Positions 35,350 to 48,026 of a stretch of 64,000 bases of DNA are shown piece by piece. Origin of the DNA: Helicostylum pulchrum (Eukaryota > Mucoromycota > Mucoromycetes > Mucorales > Mucoraceae); assembly GCA_025677825.1 (NCBI GenBank), contig JAIXMO010000036.1:186001-250000 (forward strand), read 5' to 3'. The position numbers were made by a program, and so were the translations under genes. The notes under the pieces are model-generated. The model saw nothing but the letters and a program-made list of their open reading frames with translations. It had not been told where the DNA came from and did not search any database. Position 1 is the first letter of the stretch; each line of letters opens with the position of its first letter.

Positions 35350-37942
35350 TTAAAGCTTACATCGTCTTCTAAATCCAGGTCGAGTAGCTGTCAAGTAAAG
35401 TGAATAAGATCTAGTCTGTCCATCATCTACTGGTATTGTTCTTAGTGTAGGGTATGCATCTGATGGATTTATAGTAGCATAATTAAGATAAAGAACACCT
35501 GCCCAAGGGCTTTTAACAGTAGGTGCAATAGCTCCGAGCTTTTGATCCCATTCTTGGCTAACGAATTCCGGCGTTCTAATATACTCTGCCAATATAGGTG
35601 TCATTGGAAGTTGTTGAATACCATGAACGTATTCCATAAATCTTCCAAAATAAGTTGTCTAATCGATAATATGTTAACCATCATAAATGCGGTTATAATC
35701 ATCATTACTTACATAATCAATTTTTTGTTCAAAGAATATACCGGCTACTTTATTCTTTACCATTTCCGATGGTCTGTTCTTGTTACCGTCCAAGAACCAA
35801 AAGTAATCATACGTAGTTCTCTTGGTAATAGCCAATTGAAGATTAGATAATTCTGTCATGGGCTTATTTCTAGTAGCAAGACCCCAAAGTTTAGTACCCC
35901 AATAAAAGTTGACAGACTATGCATGTGTATTAGCTTTAGTACATTTACTTGTACTTTTTAATATAAAAACAAATATTTACCTCTGGAACTGACTCTTGAT
36001 CTCTACCGTCTAATGCACCGTTTACTTTGATACCACCAGCCCAACTATGGCCTGCAAACCAATCCCAGCTTCTAAATTGTGCAAAATAAGGATCATTATC
36101 TACAGGATTATTTACATCTCGGATTAATGTTTCTGTCCATTCTTTAAGCTCTCCGGCTCTCCAAGCAGGATCCAAATAATGTACAATAGCAGCTAATAAA
36201 TGTTAATACAAAAAATATATATAACTATACATAATATAAATATACATTACCAGTAACAACAAAGTAACCTTGATGATAATGATGATCATTATAATACGAG
36301 TGACCAAACTCACTATAAATATCATCTTTACCACCCATAGAAGCAGGTAACCCATCTCTAGCAACAATACCTTTATAAACACTATCATATTTATAAGGAT
36401 TCGATTGTCTATTTTCTAAATAAGGTACCAAAGCTTTCTTGATTTTATCTAACGAAAGTTTTGCCAATTCAGAATTATAAAGTTGGGTTTGATCAGGTTT
36501 GTTCAAAGTCAATGCTAATAAAGCGTATTTTTGAAGCCCCTTTCCAGAAAAGTAATTGTCTCCTTTCAGTGTATTTTCTGTATAGTTGGAATAAACATCA
36601 TCTACCATTGTGTTCATAATTTCATTTATTGTAGAACCTTCGGGCGCAGGACGAGAAGGAAGCCATTCGGTAGAAGGCAAATCTGTCTCTTGTAATGTCC
36701 AACTGTTTCCGATAACAGCTTGCATCGGTCCCTTGGAAGAAGATTGTAAGACCATATTGGTCTTGGATAGATCATTTGAAAAGCTAGATAAATGATGAGG
36801 ATAGGCATAAGTTAACAGTTTTTTGGAGAGGTCTCCTTGACGATTCCATTGGATGGTATAAGATTTGCTAGAGAAGTGAAGAAAAAAAAAAAGAAAAAAA
36901 AAAAAAAACTATCAGTTTAACTACTACTATTCATACAATATCTATATGTTTTACCTATCGGCACTGGTATCAACAGTTCCTCCCGTAGACCAAACACCTT
37001 TATGAGCATCGAGGATTTCTTCACTGCCGGGTGCATCAGGTAATTTTGCAACTTGAATCACACCATTAAAAGAACTAGTAGCTATTAAATTAGAGAACCC
37101 ATCTTTTTTCAAAGTCAATGGTTGATCACCCAACACATAAATAAGATATGTACTAGTTGGACTATTATTAAATGATATCTTGAATTTATGTCCAGAATAA
37201 GTGTTGTCGCCCAAGTCCTTATCAGCTGTAATCTTAATGATGGCATGTTGAGTAAAGAATTGAGGTGTTAAATTTTTATATACACTAGTAATAAAAGGTG
37301 TTCCTCTGGCTACTGGGAAATTAATATTGCCACCACTACCAGATAATTTAATATTAGCTCCAAAGAGATCCCATTTTGTAATGAGTGTACTGGGCTTTTC
37401 GCTCTTCCATTCTTTAGACGTTATTCTAAGATCCACCACAACCCCATTGATAATATATCCTGCCGGAGAAGATGGAATGTTATTCGTAGGAGGATAAGAG
37501 CCTATTACCTACAAAATAAGAGGAAGGTATGTTTTTTGTTTGTAATGTACATTTTACGAATAATATTTATTTTTACCTTATCATAAGGCTGTGATATAGA
37601 TAAACCTGGGTTACCACCAAAATCATCCAAAAGTCTCAAGATATAAGGATCTGGAGTTGTTGGAGCCAGATTGTTTACACTTGGGTAGAACAAGTTACTT
37701 ATCCAGGAACAAGTAGGAACTACTTTATTAAAACTAGAGTCTGCATAAACTGGTAAAAATGGATGAGCAATTGTTGGGAATATAGATGCTGGAGGAGGTG
37801 TGGTAGAGATAGGGCTAAAATAACGAGCACTTGATGACATGTTGCCATGCATTTTATAGAGGTGCTCTTCTTTTATAACCACTGCACTAATGGTATGTGA
37901 AAAGATTAGTCCAGCTAATACTGAACTTAACTGGATTTTCAT
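35350..37942 (-). CDS. Secreted endo-1,3-beta-glucanase, GH81
   Basis: Six exons (37577-37942, 36955-37508, 36251-36867, 35981-36192, 35713-35916, 35350-35658) encode 753 residues. It has a signal peptide ([20 protein letters not shown]). GH81 enzymes hydrolyse beta-1,3-glucan and are used in septum splitting or spore release (yeast Eng1/Dse4, Acf2). Hallmarks are SWISNLFYP near the N-terminus, the [18 protein letters not shown] block, [16 protein letters not shown], and the catalytic-region motif [21 protein letters not shown], which carries the conserved Asp and Glu residues. The length matches the family without a Ser/Thr-rich N-terminal extension. Along with the GH18 gene it points to wall remodelling. 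Confidence 0.94.
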
Positions 37943-38232
37943 GATTTCAAGATACACAATGAAAAAGAAAAACGGTTTTCCCTCCTTTCTCTCTTTTATA
38001 GTTACATATTTCTTTAATAGCATTTCTAGTATCTCGGTGATTTTCAAAATCATCTTGGTATGATAAACTCATTCTTACGCAAAAAAAAAAAAGGAAGGTA
38101 AAGATGATGTATTAAGTCGAGATAGTTCAAATCACACTTTTTGTTTACGACGCGAGTACAGTAACCTGCTTATTTGAATATACAAGGAATGATTTTAATT
38201 AAAACCTCATTTTGAAGCCTATAACACAATGT

Positions 38233-39492
38233 CTATTCTGGTTTAGCATCTAATATGTCTTTCAATGAAGCATTTGCTGAACCTCTCTTCTTTGGTGATG
38301 GCGTATTTTCTGAAGGTTTCCAACCAATCTATATAACCAAGTGTTACTAAAAAATAAAAAATTAATCTAGAAAAAAAAAAGTAATAATTACCAAGTAAAT
38401 GATTTGAAATGTTGCAGGAATTGATCCATCTGGCTGTCCGTGTAATTCTATATTCTGCCATTAATATAAAAAATAAAACTATACTATATATGAATATATA
38501 TATATACCTTTATAAATTGCGGCAGCAGAAAGAAGAGTATCTCTTTTTAAAAATGGACGTCTGATAATAATATAATATAAATACACAGAAAAACAAGTAA
38601 AAATAATAAAGTACCTTGTTAAAACAGCATTACTTTCACCCATAGAACGAAGATCTTGCATTAATTCAAAAGCACTAGGATAATTTACTTGAATTTCATC
38701 AACATCAACTGTAGTTAAAGTAAATCCAGCGCGAGTCAAGATTCTAGACATATCACTAGAGTCTATTTTACATTTAGCTAAATATTCTATACTAATAATA
38801 ATAATAAAAAAAAAAAGAAAGGTTACCTGCCATAGGAGATACACGGGGAGAAATGCCACTCTCTCTTTCAACTTCAGCTAACTGTAATGATGTTCTTAAT
38901 TCAAATAAGGTATCACCACCAAACATGGCACCAATAAATACACCATCAGGCTTAAGCGAGTTTTTAATTTGAATCAAAGCACCAGGTAAATCATTCACCC
39001 AATTTAAAGACAAACTACTAACGACAGCATCCAAAGAGTTTTCTTCAAAAGGTAATAATTCTTCATCTACGACACGTCTTTCAACTTCAATCGGATAAGG
39101 TACATTGATATCTCTGTTTAAAGATTTTTCTGACATATCACACATAATTAATTTTTTCATCATATCCTTGGTAGCATGCTTTACAATATGTCCACAACCA
39201 GAACCCAAATCAACAACTGTATTAAAATCACGTTTAATATCCTACACATAGAGACAAATTAGAAAATTGAGTATACCCAATTTTTTTTATTTAGTACCAA
39301 AAGTCGATCGGCAACTCTAGCTGCGATCTCATCTTTGAGATAATCAACAGTTCGACTTTCTTCTATATTGGAGGCTGCTCGATCTTTTTGTAAAAGCTTG
39401 GCCTTTCTGTCAAATACATTAAAGGCTTGGGCTGTTGTAACGTAATTGCGTCTAGTCTGTCTAGTTAAATGACGAATCGTAGTTGCAAACAT
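38233..39492 (-). CDS. NDUFAF5: Arginine-hydroxylase/methyltransferase-like NDUFAF5, complex I assembly
   Basis: Six exons (39298-39492, 38827-39241, 38615-38762, 38508-38560, 38392-38447, 38233-38328) encode 320 residues. The protein is a mitochondrial matrix SAM-fold factor that in humans hydroxylates an Arg of NDUFS7 during complex I assembly. A basic presequence (MFATTIRHLTRQTRRNYVTT) precedes AFNVFDRKAKLLQKDRAA, a family signature. The SAM-binding loop is VVDLGSGCGH. VSSLSLNWVNDLPG, MFGGDTLFELRTSL, DEIQVNYPSAFELMQDLRSMGESNA and DGSIPATFQIIYLIGW follow the human order. Two acceptors (38763, 38448) were chosen because they restore the spacing of human NDUFAF5. Its presence implies that the organism has complex I. 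Confidence 0.92.
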
Positions 39493-41120
39493 TGTTGGTA
39501 AAAATAAAAGCGTATTTTTTTTACGCTCAGGGTGTGTGGGAGGAAAGGTGCTGTTTTCCGGGATAATCATATATCCATGTTAAAGTGGTCACTTGTAAAA
39601 ACTGAGATTTAATGGGTACAGTTTCTAATTGTTCGGATAAAGCGTACGTTGAAGGAAAGGATAATAGTTATTGAGGCGCTCAAGATTCGAAGATGTTTAA
39701 GTATGGGCGCTTGCGAAATACAGTTGTGTAACTAGTGGCGACTTTAAAAGTTAAATTGAACCTCGTAAGAAGTATAAGGGTAGTTGGAGGGTGAGTGTAT
39801 GACGGTTCAAATAAAAAGGTAAGTAACTAATACATCGCGCATTTTTTTTTTTTTGGGGTTGACGGTATTTTTGGAGAGGAATATTTCATACCATTGCCTC
39901 TTGGAAATATTGTTCCAGCAGCTCATTGAATGTGTAGGTACGTGTGAGAGAAAGAAATAAAAAGAAAGAGTTGACTTGGTACAAAAATAGGGTTCGAGCA
40001 ATTATATCCTTCTTGACCATACCGAATCCGTAGATAAATTGACCTTGACCAAATAATTGCTTTCGTCCGTCTTTTCAGTAAATCTCTTCAACTCACAACC
40101 TTATAAGATTGATAATATAAAAACGCACTTGAATGATGATGAAAAAAAGAAGGAGACCCTTCAGTATTTGATACTGCTTTTCAATTTATTTGTTCTTTTT
40201 TTCCGGGTTTGGCTGGTATTCATCGAAAAGAGGGGGTCTTGCTTACCCTAAAATATTTGACGGCACTAATATTTTTTTTTAGAAAGGCTAGTTTAATTCA
40301 CTGATCACATGAATTACATCTTCTCTTATGTACATATTTTTTGTATGGAACCGAAATTCCGTTTTTATCATCCTCCCCTAAAACATCTACTGCCTTTCGA
40401 GACTAAAAGAATTAGCATAAAGATATGTATATACGACGGTTAGCGTTCTTGGTACTATACAGCTTCATTTGGAGAGAGAGAGAAATATATATATATATTT
40501 GTATGAAAAAGAAAAGAAAACAAAAAGAGAGATAGGCGTTATGAAGAAAATTTAAACTCGTTGTCATCTACTGATTCTTCATTTAGTGTGTAAGAAGTCA
40601 AGATTCATGCATACAAGAACAGGTTGAAGTTGTTTGAGACAGATTACAGTCAACTTATTGAATAGGAGTCATTTAAAGTAAGCTTTTTTTATGCATTATC
40701 ACGTTATACAAATTATTATTTTTTGTATACGCAGAAGAGTAACCATAAATTAAACTATCTCAAGTATTCGAAAGTTTTTAAAGACGTCGAGTTCAAGCTG
40801 TGTTTTTTCGTCTGTTCTTTTGGCTGTATTTTTCAGTGCTAAAAGGTAAGCTAATTAGTTCGTTTCAGAAAGAACAAAAGCTAAATTCAATCTGTTTTAT
40901 CGTTTAGGTTGCTGAATTACTTTGAAGATGGAAGTATTTGCAAAGATAAGAGAAAGGAGTGTCAACAAGAGCTGCAATTTTTTATCGGCTTTGTATAAAA
41001 TTACGTGCTTTTATTGGTTAAAATTAATTATGAGAGGAAAGGATTCTTTTTTTTTTCTTCTTCTTCTTTTTTGCTTAGTTTTTTGCTTGTTGCTGCTGCT
41101 AAAAAAAAAAAATAGAAAAG
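39493..41120. other. Long divergent spacer, NDUFAF5-like / Zn2Cys6 regulator
   Basis: 1.6 kb without a supported gene. T- and A-runs at 39842-39854 and 41051-41060, GA-rich stretches at 40470-40535. The open frame at 40922-41251 overlaps the true regulator start in another frame and is rejected. A long 5' leader for the regulator is plausible. Confidence 0.4.
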
Positions 41121-43457
41121 ATGCCAGAAGGTTCAGAAACGAAAGGAGCAGTAAAAAGAAGAATAACTCAAGCTTGTATATTGTGCCGAAAGAAAAAGGT
41201 TTTTTTTTAAAAAAAAAAGATGACATACAGTCAAACTCATACAAGTTTTAATATAGATCAAATGCGATGGTGCTAAACCCGAGTGTGTTCATTGTTTAGA
41301 AGCAAAGTTAAACTGTCAATACACCGAGTACAAAAAACGTGGTCCACATAAAGGTTATGTTCGTTTATTAGAAGATCGTCTTGCTCAGTTAGAAAAAAAG
41401 TTGTCAACTAACGCAGAACCTAAAAGTAAAAAAAAAAAATACAGAAACATATTCACATATTTCAACAAAAAATAACATATTGTTTAATAGAGTTATTGAC
41501 GCAACCAAAATTAAAAACTGAGTCTGATGAATTTCCACCCGAAGAAATCGTTACACATCTTATCGACTTGTTTTTTCAACACATTAATTCGGTGTTTCCA
41601 TTTGTACATCGTGCGAGATTAAAAAAATCAATACAGGATGGAAATGTATCAAAGCCTTTAATCTGGGGTGTGATGGCCATTGCCGCAAGGTATGACAAAA
41701 GCTTTTTAAAACTAAGCGGAGGGAATATATGACTAATTTCCTAAAACTATTTTAGATTTTCTGACCATCCCAGTATTAAATCAGATCCACCTTATTGGGC
41801 TGGTGAGACATTTGCCACAAAAGCTATATCCTTGATTAATTCTTCTTTACTGGAACCAACTATACCAAACTTACAATTTTGGGGTATCATGTCTTGTTTA
41901 GAGTATGGAAGAGCGTCTGGAGCAAAGTAAGTTTTGGGGATTACACGTCTTAATATAGTATAGAAGTAAGTTTTAATTTATACATGTATATAACTGCTAG
42001 AGCTTGGATTTATGGAGGAATTGCTGTACGTATTTGTCAAGAATTAGGTTTAAATAAAGAGGAAACCTTGAAGACACCAATTGTAGCTGATGATGGTACC
42101 ATTGATTATGTGGCAATGGCTTTACGTAGACGTATCTTTTGGAGTTGTTTATGTATAGACAAGTAAGCACTTTTTATATACATATTAGGGAAATCATTTT
42201 TTTAATCGCCAACTACTTTAATATAATAGATTTGCTAGTACCAGTACAAATAGGCCACAAGGATTTGAAATTTGTGATTATGATGTTAAATACCCTACAC
42301 TTCATGAGAGTAGTCTTTTACGAGACCCATTACAAGGCTACACAATTGATAAACATACCATTACAGATGACCCACTCATGAACGTCATACCCAACTATAT
42401 CTCTGTGCTGGAACGATTTGGTGAAGTTAGTAAATTTATGAGTAGAGCAAAGACAACTACCTCTGCTGTTACTTGGCCGCCTATTGCAGAAGCTAGTTCA
42501 TTACATGCCATGATGAAGAACTGGCACGATACATTACCCGAAGCCTATCGATTTAATGCGGCTCATGTAACATTATACAAGGAAACAGCCAGTCAAAATT
42601 ATATCAGCTTTTGGCTTTGTGCTCATGCAATGTATTGTACGGGTATGCTTGCTTTGCATAGAGGTAGTTTAGCGTATAGTGATTTAACTGCTGCTGATTT
42701 ACCGCAAGATGTATATGATCGCATTCAATCCAGTATACAAGAATGTAAAATACAAGTAGAGACAGCTATGGATGTGTTTAGAGCGTTACATGATATTTGT
42801 GGACTCAATGTGTTACCGTACATGTGTTACTGTGCTTATATATTTTCAACAGTACTTATGACATCTGCATTCTCTTCGGATCCTGTTTCGTATCGTAAGA
42901 GTAGCGCGGGTTTAGCCTCTTTATATGACATGATTGAATTATTACGACCTTACTGGCCTATGAGTGAAAGATTAGCATCCACTACGCGAGACATGCTATC
43001 AGCTCACAGTCGATTATACGATATTCAAGAACAACATGAATTTCCGTATGAATCAAAGCGATTTAATAATATACAAAATAGTCCGGATATTGATTCATTA
43101 ACTTCCATCTCAACAGTTGAAACTTCACTTCCGATTAATTCTGCTGCTCCTTACTCATTTAATAATGTTATGCCGGTGCAATCCACCATGTCTATACAAC
43201 AACCTATATTACCACCATACCAAGTTCAACAGCAACAACAACAACAACAACAACAACAACAAGCACAGGATATAGATTTCAATAGTTGCGAGTTCTTGTA
43301 TGATTCTGCGTTGTTTGGACAAATCATATTTGATTCTACTAAACCTGCTGATGCTTTAGCACCGCAGCAAAATCAGTATGTGTTGAACACATCGGTTAAT
43401 TATCAGCAACCTTATAACGAACAATTGAAAAACACCTCGGGTTCCTGGGGACCTTGA
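41121..43457 (+). CDS. Zn2Cys6 transcription factor with fungal-specific domain
   Basis: Six exons (41121-41198, 41257-41425, 41491-41689, 41756-41926, 42001-42162, 42230-43457) encode 668 residues. The zinc cluster uses Cys19, 22, 29, 36, 39 and 46, spaced C-x2-C-x6-C-x6-C-x2-C-x6-C. A short coiled coil follows (RLLEDRLAQLEKKL). The fungal_trans domain (PF04082) begins near LIDLFFQHINSVFPFVHRA and includes KAWIYGGIAVRICQELGLN and RRRIFWSCLCIDKF. Residues about 575-590 hold a run of 11 Gln (CAA/CAG). The first intron has an unusual GTTTTTTTTT donor. Regulated genes cannot be told. The big empty flanks on both sides (1.6 and 2.6 kb) suggest complex control. Confidence 0.92.
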
Positions 43458-46065
43458 TAATATAATTACCAATTTTTTTAAAAATAATAAAAATTTGAAA
43501 TCTATTTTTTGATCGCCATTGTATGTTGAACAAGTAAGGCAAACTTTTTTCTTAAGTGGTAATCGATAAATTTCTTAATAGTGCCTATAATAAAGATGCC
43601 TGCTTTTCTCCAGACATAAAAACGGCTTACTTAACGATCAGAAACCATTCTGTCTTTAGAGGACAGATATATAATTGACGGTTGGTTTTATCACATATTT
43701 TTTTTTTATGGAAGGAATTATTGGTTCTTATTTGTGACCGTAAAAAAAAAAACCTTGTTGTCAAAAACGGTGCGTTTTTAGAATTGATCGCACCAAAAAG
43801 ATGTTGTGCAAAGGTTTGTACTCTTCGGAATGATATAAAACGTTTTGCTGTATAGATTTCTTTCGCATTGTTTTAAGTAGGGTTGTACAGCTTTTAATAT
43901 TAGTCATATGGTCCAGAGTTACATAATATTTTTGTAGTTTTGGGGATACAAAAAAAAACCTCGGGAATGAACACATTTTAATAGCGTATGTGTTATTAGG
44001 GTGCAAAGTCCCGTACTCGTGTGAACTGCAAAGAAAAGGAAGAGATAGAGAGGCGGTATAAACGCGATGTAATGATTGTGGAAAGGGTAAAGTTAATTTT
44101 GTGATTAAAAATGACTTGCTTTCAAAAACAGCGTAACTAACTTATTATCGTAAAAGGTAAGTAACAAAGACAGTATTATGAATGATGAGTTGATTTCCTG
44201 ATCTAATTGATCTGACTATTAGTTCTTTTGTTATTTACGTACTTTTTTAGATAAAAATAAAATATACGACCCTGCTTTTTAAAAGAGTGCGTTGCCCCCC
44301 TTTTTTTTTGGTGGTATCATTTTGACAATAGTGGTCTCGATCAGGTCATTGATGGTCATATTTACGCATTATAGAATATTATCCAATTTGTAACACCTTC
44401 CTTATAAAGTCTTATTTGGTTTGTTGTGATGGGATTTTTGTGTCAAAAAATAGTTTTTTTTTTTTTTCGGGATAACCGCAACGAACTAATCCGTCTAATC
44501 TCCGTTCATCAAGGGAGGAGAGAAAGAGAGAAACACAATTCCCATATAATTGGATTTAAATATATGATTCTATATTTACGCTAATTAAACACTAAAAAAA
44601 AAGAGAGAGAAGAAATCTTTACAACGACTTATATAAAAAGATATATTCAAAAAAGACCCAGATCGTTTTTGTAACTAGACAGACGTTAAGGAGGTCCCAT
44701 CACTAAGTAGCACGTCCAATTATAATCGGCAACGCAAAAAAGTTCCCTTGATTTTTTTTTGATGACTGATCTTTTTGTTATGTTTGTGGCAACTTGATCT
44801 TGACTTGCCAGTACACGCAATTCATTACATGCAATGAAAAGGTGATTTCTTTTGACACGATCAAAAGTATTAGTAGTTTTTTTTTTGCCGTGACATAAGC
44901 TATAATAAATACATTTTTCTGTGTTCTGCATTGAATATTATATTGTGTCGTGCTCTATTGTCCCCCGCCTAGATCGCGTACATAATCACAATAGACTTTT
45001 TTTAAAATAATTCAGTCGGAGATGGGGTCACGCTTCATTTCTCTCTATAGCAGCAAGAGGTAAAGCGGAATAAACTGGGTTTACAAAATAAAAAAAGATG
45101 ATATTAGCACACTGCCAATTAGAGATTATATTTCTTGTAACGATTGCTTATTAGGTTCAATTCGTAGACTATTGAACAAAAAACCTATGAAGAAAAACCT
45201 TTGTATACGACACTATATACATATATCTACTACAAGAAGAGAACTCACTGAGTAAACTTTACCTCTGGCTTATACATTTATCATTATTAGATAAAAACCT
45301 AAAGATAACAATTTTTTTTTTTTCGTACCCCCATTCGGCTTGATCCCAAAGATTTATTGTACGACTATTTTAGTTGTACAATTTACTGTTTAGCAATTAA
45401 CGTTAAATTTAAATATGGCTTTCAATTGGACATTCTGTTTATTTATACTATAGCAGAATTTGGATTCAATTGACCATTGTTTTGATGCTGCAAAAAAAAA
45501 GGCGGAGATGATAATAAAATTACGGACCCTTCCCCCATCCATCAGGCGTAACTAAAAACAAAAACAAAGTGCTATATGGTACCTGACCATTATTGTGTCA
45601 ATTCCAATTTGAAGGGCATATACACTAACTTTATACATATACGCATATATGTACATGTAGGGTTATATTTTTTTATTGTGTATGTACTTGCAAAAAAAAA
45701 AGTGGTCAAAGCTTAATATAAATTAACGGAGACGGATTGATTTAAGGTGTTTTTTTTTTGTTCTACCTGGATGCTCAAAAGTTTTTTAATATTCCAGTAA
45801 ATTAGGTTGAACAGGTCCATTCTCCGTTCTAATGAAAAAAAAAAAAAAAAAAAAAAAAGTTCGTGCCCTGTTACTCTTTTTTACAAAAAAAGACTGGAGA
45901 GCGGCGGCGGGAGACCTTTCCCCTATCTTATTTTTTTTTTTTTCTTCAGTGCTATAAATACCGTACAATTCTTGTTTCCCAATTTTTAAAAACAATATCT
46001 CTTTCTCATTTACTTTTTTACTTTTTAACGCTGGCCGTTTATATTACTACTTTTTTTTAGAAAAA
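43458..46065. other. 2.6-kb gene-poor spacer
   Basis: The longest stretch without a supported gene. Short open frames at 43761-44006, 44686-44931 and 45786-45995 carry no motifs and include homopolymer translations. A/T homopolymers are frequent (44457-44468, 45310-45324, A20 at 45835-45858, T-run 45930-45944). No tRNA, snoRNA box set or transposon fragment recognised. The last 200 bp should hold the promoter of the secreted barrel protein. Confidence 0.4.
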
Positions 46066-46791
46066 ATGTCTCGTACTCTCGCTTTATTCACAATTGTTGC
46101 CCTTGCCCTTAGTGGTTTATCTTCATCTGCACCTCTTGACAGCAATTCTTTAGCATTACCTATTGAGAACAACTCTGTTTCAGTCAATGTTGATTTAGAA
46201 AAGAGAAAGAAGCATCATGGAGATCATAAAAGACATAGAAAGCATAGACATAGTAAGAAGAGAAGAACATCTACTTCTACAAAGAAAACTTCTACCAAAA
46301 AGACCTCTACCTCTACCAAAAAGACCTCTACCTCTACCAAAAAGACCTCTACCTCTACCAAAAAGACCTCTACTTCTACCAAAAAGTCCTCTACTTCTAC
46401 CAAAAAGTCCTATACTTCTACCAAAAAGACCACCACAACAAAGCAAAGCAGCAGTGGCGGTAGCTCATCAAGTGGAACATACACAGGAACTGCTACCTGG
46501 TTTAAGCCTGCCTCTGAAGGTGGTTCTCAAGGTGCCTGTGGTCCCGAAGAAGACGATGACTCTTACATTGTTGCCTTGAATGCTCCTCAATACGGTAACA
46601 TGAGTAAGAAGTCCTCCTGGTGCGGTAAGAAGGTTAAGATTACTGGACCCAAAGGTTCCGTTGTTGCCGTTGTAAACGATGCCTGTCCTGGTTGTAGTCA
46701 CGGAGATCTTGATCTTACACCTATTCTTTTCAAACAAGTTGTTGGTGACATGAATATTGGTGTTGCAAAGATCAGCTGGTACGAAGTCTAA
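46066..46791 (+). CDS. Secreted RlpA-like double-psi beta-barrel protein with Thr/Ser/Lys repeats
   Basis: Intronless gene of 241 residues. A signal peptide (MSRTLALFTIVALALSGLSSS) is followed by a propeptide-like stretch to a KR site (VDLEKRKKHH), which fits Kex2 cleavage. A very basic His/Lys/Arg block comes next, then about seven tandem TSTSTKK heptads (residues about 68-125). The double-psi barrel runs from GTYTGTATWF (about 143) to the end. It includes CGPEEDDDSYIVALN, NMSKKSSWCGKKVKI, VVNDACPGCSHGDLDLT and ISWYEV. Proteins of this type include barwin/expansin-like wall proteins and cysteine-protease inhibitors of fungi. Four Cys remain in the barrel. The exact role is open. Confidence 0.88.
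   Translation: MSRTLALFTIVALALSGLSSSAPLDSNSLALPIENNSVSVNVDLEKRKKHHGDHKRHRKHRHSKKRRTSTSTKKTSTKKTSTSTKKTSTSTKKTSTSTKKTSTSTKKSSTSTKKSYTSTKKTTTTKQSSSGGSSSSGTYTGTATWFKPASEGGSQGACGPEEDDDSYIVALNAPQYGNMSKKSSWCGKKVKITGPKGSVVAVVNDACPGCSHGDLDLTPILFKQVVGDMNIGVAKISWYEV
46267..46434 (+). repeat. 21-bp tandem coding repeat (TSTSTKK heptads)
   Basis: Near-identical 21-nt units of the type ACCTCTACCTCTACCAAAAAG repeat about seven times in frame; the first and last copies have diverged (STKK only, SYTSTKK, TTTTK). Copy number is likely variable among strains. Confidence 0.85.
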
Positions 46792-47179
46792 AATGTCATT
46801 TCATTGTAATCCTATGTACTACTTTTTGTATCATGTTCTATATATCTATTCCCCCTTCACCCCTTACACAATTTTGTTATATAACTCTTTTTCTTTTTTA
46901 TTTTTTCTAAAAAAAAAAACCTAAACTACACTTTTTTAAATGAATAAAGTTACTTGGAGTCTGCGACTACCAATAATATTCTATATTTTTTGCCTCCCTT
47001 CTTTCAAGTTAATATATTAAAGCCACAGGTGACATTTTTGTTGCCAATCACTCCAATTAGGCAATGCTAGTTGTATTAAGTGCAGCTGTTTTTACAAATA
47101 GATCTCGGCCCCACTATAAAAAAAAGGGAGTCCATTTTAACTAAATATATCTTTTTTCCCGACTATCCTTATTGACAAC

Positions 47180-47210
<31 letters not shown>

Positions 47211-48026
47211 TTTTGCAAGAGAGATGTTTCTTTTTTTTTTGACAGCGACAAAAATGCGCACAAACCCTTTTATTTTAAGTAAATATATACAAACCGAGAG
47301 TGCCTTGGTGTTTTGGATTCGTAACACCTTAAAATGTTTTGGTGACATGTAATTTAATGATGCACTACCTCCAGTAAAACTGCTTCTTTCACGATTCGTA
47401 TTGTGATGGCTAGATTGAGTCGTATTGATTTCATAAATATACACTTTATAATACTGCATAATAACAAAAAAGAACGGTTCATTTTTTATAATAAAGGTAT
47501 ATAAGATAGGTTTTTTCTCAAGTATGTTACTAGTTACTCTTGATTCCATTGTTCTTTTTGCTCCTTTTTATGTATAGGGATTAAAATGTTAGTAGAATCA
47601 AAGTCTACTCTTTAAAAAAAAAATTTAGCCTACAAAAAATAACCAAGAGTACTAAATACAGGTAAGCGTAATATATATTGCTTTAAAAATATAGTTCTTA
47701 TAGAGCTTTTACATTCCCTTCTATAGTTATACATATAAAAAAGCGGTCCCAGATACTTGTAAATACGATTACGGGGTTACGGTATAACCGTCGGCTAATA
47801 TTAAAAGAAGCATGGGTGAGGAACACGAAATACACACGATGCACAGAAGAAAAGACAGCAGCTTTTATTTTAAAGATATTAATATTAATAATAATGATGT
47901 TACATACTTATAGCGTATGCAACTGTAGGTAATAAAGTTATGTAAAATACAAACGGGGGAAAAGAAGTTGCGAAATATATATATATAAAAATGGTACTAG
48001 AAACAAAAAGACAGAATTTTTTTTTT
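46792..48026. other. Intergenic, convergent 3' regions
   Basis: 1.2 kb between two converging genes. A long T/C-run (47179-47215) gives a Lys-rich artefact in a 126-codon minus frame (47169-47549), which has no motif and is not annotated. Nothing else recognised. Confidence 0.4.

Noticed and set aside
40922..41251. 109-codon open frame over the start of the Zn2Cys6 regulator
   Set aside because: It overlaps the true exon in a different frame; the zinc-cluster frame starting at 41121 is clearly the real one.
46195..46446. Antisense frame with FGR/GLFGR repeats opposite the secreted barrel gene
   Set aside because: It is a mirror of the 21-bp coding repeat on the other strand; the plus-strand signal peptide and barrel prove the coding strand.
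47169..47549. 126-codon minus-strand open frame
   Set aside because: The Lys-rich end comes from a T-run; no family motif and no intron or leader typical of local genes.
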